From Ashinkailepas kermadecensis (lineage: Eukaryota; Arthropoda; Thecostraca; Neolepadidae), in the NCBI GenBank assembly GCA_034440615.1, contig JAOTOM010003704.1:62001-126000 (forward strand): a DNA stretch of 64,000 bases, read 5' to 3'. The notes below the pieces were generated by a model, which was given only the letters and a program-made list of their open reading frames with translations, did not search any database and had not been told where the DNA came from. A program made the position numbers and the translations under genes. Positions 43,107 to 52,465 of this stretch are shown here, piece by piece. Numbering within the stretch: position 1 is the first letter of the stretch; each line of letters opens with the position of its first letter.

Positions 43107-44365
43107 GTCCGCGCCCAGCGTGGCGCCTGAAAGAAAACCGGTCGCGGCGATGTCTGACCTCAGCGAATAAATGTTGCATGGGCCAACCAGGGCCAGCCGG
43201 GCTGCCCTGTAACTGCCCGGCCGTCTACCCAGCTGGGCCCCAGTCGCCGCTCAGTTAAAATGCTCACTGGATGGTCTTATCCCTTCAGCTTGGAAGTTGT
43301 TCCTAAGCAGGGGCGTAGCAAAGTGGTACGCCCCCCCCCCCCCATGCAACCAAGAATGCACGAGATGAAACGAGAGATTTTGAGATTTTCACCACTCAAA
43401 ACGAAAAATTTTCGGCGCGCTTCACGCCGAAGCCATTCTCTGTTTCTTAATGTTTTTGGTCGGGTTTCCCCTTAAGAAAATCCTGCCTGTGCCACTGATA
43501 ATATTTTTAGTCTCCAGTATTGAAACCGACACGGAAAGTGCTAATGGCGACACCTTTGCTAAGGGAGCATCCACATGAAAGAACATTCCTTATTTATGAA
43601 ATATCTTCTATTAAAGTAAATTGAAATCTACCATTATGCTACTTTTGTGCCAGCTTATCTGGCACTATCGTGTTTCCCGGTTTATAAAACCGATCGATAG
43701 ATAATTGTCAACACTCCTTGGACTTCAGTGATCAGTAAAATAGGTTTGTATACTGCGTGGATACCCCGGCCCCCAGGCTTCACCAGTGAAACTAGCAATT
43801 CATAAATAATTTGGTTGTTGTTTGTTCTGAAAATTCTGCGGCATCTCCAGCGCACATTTTACATTTCCAACGTGGGAATGAATGAGTGGGAATTGTGTGT
43901 GCTATATTTTTGTGCCTGCTGGGTTTTTTTTTCGGTAGCTTCACTGGCAAGTTTTGCAATTGTTCATTTTCACATGAATACGGAGTGTTAGTTTATCCTG
44001 TAGAGAAGTATAATACTAGTTGGAAGGGTGCTTCCTTAGTATAAATGTGTAACTACAAACAGTTGCTGTTTGTGGATTTGTTTCAGCTTTTATTTCCCAT
44101 CCCATTGATGCTGTAAAATATTAGCTTCTTGTGTGCGACGGTGCTTGAAATAACTGGCAGCCTGAAGTAGGTTTATGATTGAATGGTATTGAATATCATG
44201 TGACATGATGCCTTAGCTGCTTTAGTGGGTACTGCCAAGTGACTGCAATCATCTTGCTCTTTGATCAGAAAGGCATGAGTTGATGGTAAATTTGACTTCA
44301 AAGTTATTGCAGCATGTTGAGAAGCAACATGCTCCAGTACTATGTTTGTTATGGTGGTTAAGATG
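43107..44365. other. Intergenic, no gene recognised
   Basis: Mixed composition with a C run (43330-43344). Nothing with coding structure is visible. Confidence 0.4.
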
Positions 44366-44500
44366 GGGGTGGGGATGACCGAGTGGTTAAGGTGTTGAGC
44401 TCTGAGTACAAATGGTCCAGGGTTCAACACTTGCACCATTCTGGACATTTCCCAATCCTGCTGCCCACTGGTGAAACAGTAGTCAGTTTTACAGCGACAA
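44366..44500 (+). mobile_element. tRNA-derived SINE-B, 3'-truncated
   Basis: GGGGGTGGGGATGACCGAGT, A box GACCGAGTGGTTAAGGTG, B box-like GGGTTCAACACTTGC, body CCCACTGGTGAAACAGT. The family 3' end (CCCAATAAA) is absent. Confidence 0.75.
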
Positions 44501-45202
44501 TTTGCTCTCCCGTCTAGTCGCTTTTCATCCTCCCAAGTCATTCCTTGCTTGAACTAAACATTCCAGACATGAACTAAAAAAGTACATCGAAGAACATTTA
44601 TTATTAACAAGAATTGATTTCACTCAATTTTCTCAGCTTTTTCATTCACAAAACTTGTTTCTTGGTGGTGAGAATAAAACGATTTTAAACTAATTGTTTT
44701 AGTATACTTTTCCTTAAACCATTTTATATTATAAAACCTATATCCCAGTACGCGGCAGGCAACAAATCAGTCGGTGCACGAGCGTCCTACTCGTGGGGTG
44801 TGTTGTGATTATTTATTAGTTGTGCGGCGTGAGCATGTCGGCAGTATCAGGTATGGATTTATAAACTTGGTTGACATCTATTAAGTGTACTTTTGTTATC
44901 ATTTGCTCTACCATTGCTCAGGAAGTTGGCTTATAACCACATCCTTCACTAATTTAACCACAGTGCCAATTTGTCATCTGGCAGTCATCCGTCGGCTGCC
45001 AGATACCGTAGAGCTGAGTGCAGTCTCGACGTAAATCAGAAAGCGTATTGCAATTTGCTGATATTCGTAAGTTTAATTCTATTTATTTCAGCAGCATCGA
45101 TAGTAAAATCGATTTCGTTATTAAAACTGATGTGAGCATTAGATTTGGTGGTCACTTTTAATTTATGCAGATCATTATGCCGGGTCTTCTCCCTCTATCT
45201 TG

Positions 45203-46279
45203 GGTAAATTTACAGAACTAGGTAAAATGCGATTTTTCGGAATTTTTTTATTTAATATGGGGTATCTTAACGTAAAAATCATGATGCGACCACTCATTTT
45301 CTCTGCAAATGATTACTTTTCAGTTGGCAAACAAATACACGACCATAATCTTCACTCTGCAAACATAGCACATCACGTATAATTATCCGTACCTGGTGTC
45401 ACAAACGTGATAAAGAAGACATTCAACACTTCAGGCACTCTATTTGATACTCTTTGACATCGAAAACCTTATGTTTCTGCCTTAATTCGACATTATCTCT
45501 GAGAATGCGTATACTCGCAACACGCCGTGCCAGCCACCGTCGATAATGGCGGCGTCAACATTCCTTGCGATGCTGTATTATTTTATTTAAATATATTTGA
45601 TGACGTCATGGCCGAAAAATTTGTTTCGGATAATTCTGGTTCTCCGGTTAGGTTAGGTTAGGTTAGGTTAGATTATATTATGATATAATATATTTTATAT
45701 ATTATGCTACGTTATCTTAGTCTAGGTTAGGTTAGGTTAGGTTATTTTATTTTGTTGTATTATTTATATATTCATATTTAATTATATAATATAATTATAT
45801 AATATATAATCTAACCTAACCTAACCTAACCTAACCGGAAAACCAGAATTATCCGAAACAAATTTTTTGGCCATGACGTCATCAAATATATTTCAATAAA
45901 ATAATACAGCATCACAAGGAATGTTGACGCCACCCTTATCGACGGTGGCTGGCGCGGCGTGTTGCGAGTATATGCATTCTCGGAGATAATGTCGAATTAA
46001 GGCAGAAACATAAGGTTTTCGATGTCAAAGAGTATCAAATTGAGTGCCTGAAGTGTTGAATGTCTTCTTTATCACGTCTGACACACCAGGTACGGATAAT
46101 TATACGCGATGTGCTATGTTTGCAGAGTGAAGATTATGGTTGTGTATTTGTTTGCCAACTGAAAAGTAATCATTTGCGGAGAAAATGAGTGGTCGCATCA
46201 TGATTTTTACGTTAAGATACACCATATTAAAAAAAAAAAAACCGAAAAATCGCATTTTACCTAGTTCTGTAAATTTACC
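45203..46279. mobile_element. 1077-bp palindromic foldback transposon with 8-bp TSD
   Basis: The left end, GGTAAATTTACAGAACTAGG, is inverted at the right end (CCTAGTTCTGTAAATTTACC). The arms are nearly identical for about 490 bp each, leaving a TA-rich loop of roughly 100 bp. Each arm carries a (GGTTA)n block at its inner end (45652-45675 and 45809-45834) and a TGACGTCA word (45600, 45882). A perfect 8-bp TSD, CTATCTTG, lies at 45195-45202 and 46280-46287. No ORF. The GG-start and 8-bp TSD fit Merlin or another 8-bp-TSD superfamily; assignment is open. Confidence 0.9.
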
Positions 46280-46299
46280 CTATCTTGTTCCTGAGACCA

Positions 46300-46410
46300 C
46301 GTGACCTGTGAGCAAATTTCCGCTGTAAAACCGACTAGTGTGGGTGCCATTAGCTGTGATCATGCCTGAAGTGCATTGAGAACCATCAAATAAACAAACA
46401 AACAAGTGGT
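46300..46410 (+). mobile_element. SINE-B 3' fragment
   Basis: AAAACCGACTAGTGTGGGTG, GCCATTAGCTGTGATCATGC and ACCATCAAATAAACAAACAA correspond to the 3' half of SINE-B (GTGGGCGGCGACATCAGCCG...CCGCCCAATAAA). Confidence 0.5.
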
Positions 46411-46689
46411 TGAGATGGGTGTGGGTATAGGGTATGGGGATGAGTATGAAGTGAATTATGTAAGGTAAGTAATAAGGTGTCAAATTAGCAACAGGTTCAT
46501 ATTCACATTCATTGCCATTCATGTCAGACTCTTCAGATTTCCTTCAAAATTAGCACACAGGTGGTCCTCAACATACTGACCATCATGAGCACAAAAGCTA
46601 AAAGGCATTCATAAATCATATACAGCTGGATTTATTAGGTAACAATGTCTCCTGGTGTGCACAATGTCTCCTACCTTTGCACCAATTTG

Positions 46690-47228
46690 GAATGAAACCT
46701 TAGTCATAAAGTATTAAGGCTTAATAAGAGCCACAGGGGCCCATCTGGGTTAAGCCTATCTAGAAAAGGTACTAGAAATGTACATACTCCCACCCCAATC
46801 AATCCCTTATCCAAAATTCCTAGGAAGCTATATATCCCAGCCTATCTAGCACCACTCACTTGCTACCACATAACACCCTCAACAATCACAAGCTCCTCCC
46901 ATCATACCCATTGTGCCACCATAGACAATCTTATCAGCATCACATCCCGAAGGAGGGTGCCGAATCCACTGCTAGGCACATCCCACACAAATTCATAAAG
47001 CGTTCAGACTTAATAAGAGACTCACTTGCTATTGCATAATACACTGAACAATTACAAACTCCTCTCATCATACCCATTGTGCTACCATAGACAATCTCAT
47101 CAGTATCACATCCCAAAGGAAGGTGCTGAATCCACTGCTAGGTACACCCTATATAAAGTTATAAAGCATTTAGACTTAATAAGAGACTCAATTGCTATTG
47201 CATAACACACCCAACAATTACAAACTTA
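46690..47228 (-). repeat. CR1-type LINE 3' UTR joined to the 166-bp satellite, minus strand
   Basis: The reverse complement of 46700-46840 matches the 3' UTR of the CR1/L2 copy near 12080-12240 (GCTTAACCCAGATGGGCCCC against CTTAACTGGATGGGCCCTTG). The reverse complement of 46840-47225 holds about 2.3 copies of the satellite at 12233-12716 (TCTCTTATTAAGTCTAAATG, CCTAGCAGTGGATTCAGCAC). Here the satellite lies 5' of the LINE 3' UTR; at 12.2 kb it lies 3' of it. Confidence 0.75.
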
Positions 47229-47434
47229 GTGCAAACTTAGTAGTCTGACCTCAATGACCTCAATGGCATTTGGCCTTGAATACCTCAGTTGTTTATAAAT
47301 GCCCCTCTTAGATTTTCTGTTCATGATAATCATTGCATTGAGGACTACCAATGTGTCAATTTTGAAGGGAATCTGAAGAGTCCACCCTTCTTCAATATCC
47401 AGCAAATGTGAAATGAATATGAAATTGAATCTGT

Positions 47435-47645
47435 TGCTAGTTGAGCTCTGTGTACCAAAGATCCCAGGTTCAACACTCGCACCACTCTGGACATTTCGCT
47501 ACATGACTCAACTGTCAAAGTGTAGTAAAACCAATAACCAATAACTCTGGACATTTCCCAGTCATGCAGCCCACTGGCAAAACAGTGGGTGGTGCCAATA
47601 GCCATGTTCATGCATACATTGTGTAGAGAACCACCCAATAAACAA
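47435..47645 (+). mobile_element. tRNA-derived SINE-B interrupted by mini-SINE copy 11
   Basis: B box-like CAGGTTCAACACTCGCACC, then CTCTGGACATTTC; after the insertion CCCAGTCATGCAGCCCACTG and GGCAAAACAGTGGGTGGTGC; end ACCACCCAATAAACAAAC. The A-box half is eroded. Confidence 0.75.
47498..47543 (+). mobile_element. Mini-SINE copy 11 (46 bp), nested in SINE-B
   Basis: GCTACATGACTCAACTGTCA, then AAGTGTAGTAAAACCAATAA and CCAATA: a diverged, 5'-shortened copy of the family. A perfect 14-bp direct repeat, ACTCTGGACATTTC, lies at 47484-47497 and 47544-47557; removing the insert and one repeat restores the SINE-B sequence. Confidence 0.75.
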
Positions 47646-47869
47646 ACAATGAGTCTGGTGCTAATTTGGTGAATGTTGTAAGATAGCAAAAACAAAAACC
47701 TAGCCTAAAATAGGCTACTGTTGTTTGATTGCCAGATATCATTATGTCACAGAAGTGTCATCTACCATATACATGCCATGTGGAGTGATTTTAAATAGTA
47801 AATATATTGCTTTATGTGATTTCCCAAAGAAATTGAGTATGATTGTGCTTGAAGGTATTCATGAGACAA

Positions 47870-48340
47870 GTCTTATACACATTTAACATTCATGAAGTAA
47901 ACAAAAGGGTTTGATTTGGTTAGGTTACATCTTTAAGTGGGAAAATTTGCCAAATTTTCTAAACATTTTTGCACCAAAAATAATATTAAATACAGGTTAA
48001 GTTAGGTTAGGGCAGCTTATGTAAGTTTTTTTTTAGTTGAACATTTTAAAGAAAAATATTTGTTTGAAATTTTTTCAATTTTTTTATCTCATGATTTTCT
48101 TTTCTTCCATAGGAGGCTAGGTTAAATAAGGTTATCTTACCTTTTCCATTTTTTTATTTTGTGTCCAATATTACCCAACTGCCAGCCCCTTTTGTATTGT
48201 TATTTTGTTGACCAACTGTAAAGTAAGTATGTACAGAGGAAATGAATGGTTACATCATGTTAATATTGTTTGTAAACATGACGGTGGAAAAATAAATTTA
48301 TAGCACTCAAAAATTATCTTGGAGCACAAATTTGCCAGAA
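47870..48340. mobile_element. Diverged relative of the insert at 29720-30250
   Basis: Shared words in the same order: TCATGAAGTAAACAAAAGGG (TCCATGAAGCATACAAAGGG at 29.7 kb), a GGTTAGG word, TATTTTGTTGACCAACTGTA, GAGGAAATGAATGGTTACAT and GCACAAATTTGCC. Probably an eroded foldback-type element. Confidence 0.5.
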
Positions 48341-48424
48341 ATTGTAGATGTAGAAGTTGCTAGGTAAGACCCAACATGTCTCATCCATACTTTTTCTGAT
48401 TTATGATCAGGGGCTTCTATGTAA

Positions 48425-48520
48425 ATTACCCCCCCCCCCCCCCCCCAAAAAAAAAAATATGTAAAAGGGGATTTGTGGCCATATATCCTCCCCCCCCCCA
48501 AAAAAAAAATATATATATAT
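48425..48520. repeat. C-run/A-run duplicated low-complexity block
   Basis: Two C runs, each followed by an A run and a TA stretch, separated by about 45 bp. Low complexity only. Confidence 0.7.
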
Positions 48521-51240
48521 AAAGATGCCTTTATAACAGCTTGTTTCATTGAAATATGGAATGCTTTTTGTGAGATGGCACATAATTAAATCATTTAGTA
48601 GCAATATTTGATAGCAATGAAGGTCACCATAATGATTTGGAACAAAGGAGTATCTGTCTAACAGCTGCTGCTTTGATGGCGAATAAGCATTTTTGTTTCT
48701 TTTGTTATATTTTCCCACACCCACATACAACAGCCCTTTGCCCACACATTGTGACCTTGCCATGCCTATGGCAAGTACGAGGAACACTGACCAGGCCTCT
48801 TGGGGTGCACTGACTGTGTCCTGTGCACAAATCGTGCACACAAGACAAGATAGTGTGAAGATGCCATAATTTACTGACTGCCCTCATCAAGATAGAATGT
48901 GTGATTACACTCCCAGCAATTTGCATCCTCTCAGCACCTGCAGGCCCTAGCACATTTCAGACACATCACTTCAGTTTTGCAGCACAGTGGTGCAAAAAAC
49001 ATCACACTAGTGGGGAAAAGGAAGTTCAATAATTATGTGGGGCATTGTGGCACAACCATGACATGGAAGACATCTTGAATCTGGAAAGTCAACCACGGTA
49101 ACTTTCTGCCCTTCCCTCCCCCCACACACACACACAAAAGTATTTCAAGAAATAACTGAACATATAATATAATAAATATATAATCAAAGCTAATTTACCA
49201 CACCATATATACCACCATGATATGGAACTGTTTTGATATCATCAAAGTGCTTCCACAGCAGCTATTTTATCAATAAAGATAGTATATAACCCAGTATAAC
49301 TTACCCCAGCCTATTTTAACGAGACATATCTTAATATGTCGACATGAGATACTACAGTTTTGTCATCAAATCAACTTGCCATCTATGTTTATGTCCATTG
49401 CTTGATGTTCTTGACCAATTTGGTGACAACTTCCATATAGTTTGCATGGCATGCAGAATTAATGTGGGATTAAGCTGAAAATGAAGCATTGCAATGGGAA
49501 GAAGTGTTGGATTTCTTCATTATAATATCATAAAAACATTGATTATAGATACTTCTTCAACTTATCCCATATCTCATCTAAACAACAAGATAACCAAATT
49601 CACTGGAATGTATGCAAAAGAGTTTCCAATGTCAAACATAGAGGGAAATTTATCCTTCCAAATTTAATGACCACAAAGTTTTTCTCTCAACATCTAGGAT
49701 TCCAAAACATAAATCGAGCCCTGATGTCTGTTACAGTTCCATGGCAACTGACAATGTTGGGGCAGTGCCATTTTGAAGTTGATTCAATATATGCAATTTC
49801 CATAGGGTCTGTTCAATTTGTCTAAAGTTGTGGATGCTGTCTGTTTTGTTCCATGGTTGCCATGTCCTTAGTCCATTACCAAGGAAAAATAGCATTGCAT
49901 TTTTTAAAGTAAAAAGCATTAGTTTGTATGCTAACTGAATGCATGGTTGTAGAAGTGGACAAAAATGGAGGTGACAAGCTGATTGTGATGGTGACAAACT
50001 GATTTTTAGGCAAATTTATTCCATGCAAAGTTATATTGTTTATGGTTAATTTAGATTGGAGAATATTGGGGAGGGCCATGTTCACACACAGATTAGATAG
50101 ATGAAACAAGCACTCATGACTGAGTGTATGTCTCATCTTCCATGTAGAAGTGTGCGGGATGCACGGGGCTGCTGAGTGCCGCGTGCTACCACTTCAGCTT
50201 TCCATGACAGCCGGGAAACGATTGCACTGCACATACACACCATGCTGAGATCTGTCATGTCAATTATCTAATAAATTTGTCAAGTGCCTTATAATTGTTG
50301 ACCCTAGGTCATTATTAGGGGTACAGCCAAAATGGTCACTGATGGAGCTTCAGCTACTCACCACCCCAACAGTGTCGAGTAGTTCCATGAACCAAAAAAA
50401 ACATGTTATTCAATATCAGGCCAGAATTGTATGCTGCTCCTACAAAAATCTGCTAGGTGGGTAGGAATGCCATAAAGATTGCTGCTTGCTACTGTGGAGG
50501 AGGGGCAAAGACGTGACAGATTTTATATGCCCACGGAAAATCCTCAGCATCTGTGGTGGTGGAGCCAGCGAGCTGGCTTTGAGTCGATTTTGGGAGCCCA
50601 AAAACATTGCCCATTATAAAGGGATCAGAATTTTATACCTAGGACCGAAACTTGAGCTTGAAACATTTTAGCCTTATAAAATGTTTCTGGTTGTCATGCA
50701 AATGGTGAATGAAGGCCATTTTTTCAAAATTAGGTCATCTTGAGGGCTTTGCCCCTTGGCCCCTCCCTGGATCTGCCACTGCCCCCGGCCTCTCCTCGTG
50801 TCACTGGAGTAGTTCACTGCTCATCAGGCCCGAAAAATCAGATATCCCTCTCCACAGCGTGCACAAGTGTTGTGGCCGTGAAGCTGAAAGTACATGTGTG
50901 ACCTTCCAGCAAGATTGGAGCATGCAGAGGGGGCTTGCAGAAATTACAGTGATTCAAGCTATGTTTTTGCAGCTCCAATTGTGTGCTCATTTTCAAATAT
51001 TTCCTAAATCTCACACAATTACCGCCAACATTGCTAAGTTAAATTTAGTCCAATTTAAATTAAATTAAATAAATCGCGCTCTCATACCACCTCCTGCCAA
51101 CCATTACACCATGTGCAGCAATGTCCCTCAATGGCCAATCTCCTATATCCTATTTCTCAAGTGCCCCCTCCCCCTACCTCAATGCATTCGTCCCTGGTTA
51201 TTTATCTGAGTGTCTGCATTTTGCTAAGTGTTGTATAATT
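48521..51240. other. Intergenic, no gene recognised
   Basis: AT-rich with scattered eroded repeat words (GAAGTGTTGGATTTCTTCAT near 49500 recalls foldback arms). Open frames are short with no domains. Confidence 0.4.
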
Positions 51241-51319
51241 AGATTTTGACTCGGCCGTTTTTCATTCGGAATATAGCGGTCCTGGACCGTCTCCTACCTG
51301 TCGATGTTTTGCACTTCCG

Positions 51320-51333
51320 CCACTAGGTGGCTG
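51320..51333 (+). promoter_or_regulatory. CTCF-like motif CCACTAGGTGGCTG, upstream of NOP53
   Basis: Matches the core CTCF consensus CCASYAGRKGGCRS at 13 of 14 positions. It lies about 1 kb upstream of the NOP53 start codon in a GC-richer patch (51245-51400) that is a candidate NOP53 promoter region. The upstream 5' UTR exon implied by the acceptor at 52333 was not pinned down. Confidence 0.35.
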
Positions 51334-52346
51334 CGGTGGTCGCATCACAGCCGTGAGTTTCGGATCCACGTATCTGTGATCCATGCCTCAAGCAGGAATG
51401 AAGGAATATATTTCTTTTAAATGTGAGTTTCCTGGTCATGTGAATTATTTTACACTGGTGTGCTTGTTCGTTATTTATTTCAACTTCCACGTATGGTATG
51501 GTCATATGAGCCCATTTCCGATGAAGAATAATGTTGCCTTTCCCTCAATAACCACAAAATTACCAAGCTGGTTTCACCTGATTTATTTCTTCCCTGCACC
51601 CACTAATTCACTGAATCCTAATTTGTCTGAACTGATTTGAGCAAGGCACTGTTTCGGATGTGTGCTTGTGTGCTTAACATTAATAATTTATTCACTTCCT
51701 TGAAAATGTTTCTTTGGTAACTATTCATGATTCCTAATCCCATGAAATGGAAATTCCAATATGCACATTTGTGTATTTCAGCATATCTTTAATTTGCATG
51801 CAATTTGGCACCAGCACCACTAACATATTGGCTCACAATTATGTTTGTATTACCATTTAAAAGACCAAGAAGCTTGAAGACCTTTGGCTAGGTAAATATA
51901 AGCCAGGGTGTCATTAAGGCCACTGGATGAGCAGAGCACATAGCTGGCTATGTGACACCAGGACTGCAATGAGGTAATGCAGTGGATCAGGAAATTGTGA
52001 ACGTATCACCACTGGGCCTTCTTGGTAGCCCAGTTGATGGAGACTTCAGCTTATTCGTCTAATTCTGGCAGAGGTGTGGATTTCTGAAATGAGAAAAGTT
52101 GGTTATTCTCAGATCGTACCATGTAACACATGTTTTGCAATTTTAGGCTAAAGGTTGGCACCAACATCCCTCCATTATCAGAGAAGAAGGATGTTATTCT
52201 GTTCCTCCACATTGCATTTTTTGATTGCATACTGTCTTTTATAAGTGTTAATTTGTCATGCAAGCTATGTATTCGAGTTTTAATGGTTATATTTCCTTAT
52301 TATCAATGACCATGCTTCTGTTTTCTTATGCAGGAATATTGCAATC

Positions 52347-52465
52347 ATGGGAGCTAAAAGCAAGGGTCGCATCCCAAGAAACAAGAAGAAGTCTTGGAGG
52401 AAACAGGTGGATATATCAGAAGTTGAGGAGTACCTCGACGATGTTCGCCTACAGGAGCGGTTCGG
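52347..52465 (+). CDS. NOP53: NOP53 coding exon 1
   Basis: The acceptor TTTTCTTATGCAG ends at 52333; the ATG at 52347 is the first in the exon. Donor TTCGG|GTAAGC after 52465, phase 2. Encodes GRIPRNKKKSWRK and EVEEYLDDVRLQERFG (split by the junction). Confidence 0.88.

Noticed and set aside
44834..44850. ATG followed by MSAVS and a CAG|GTATGG donor, as a possible first exon
   Set aside because: No compatible downstream exon; joining it to the NOP53 exon at 52334 gives the wrong frame.
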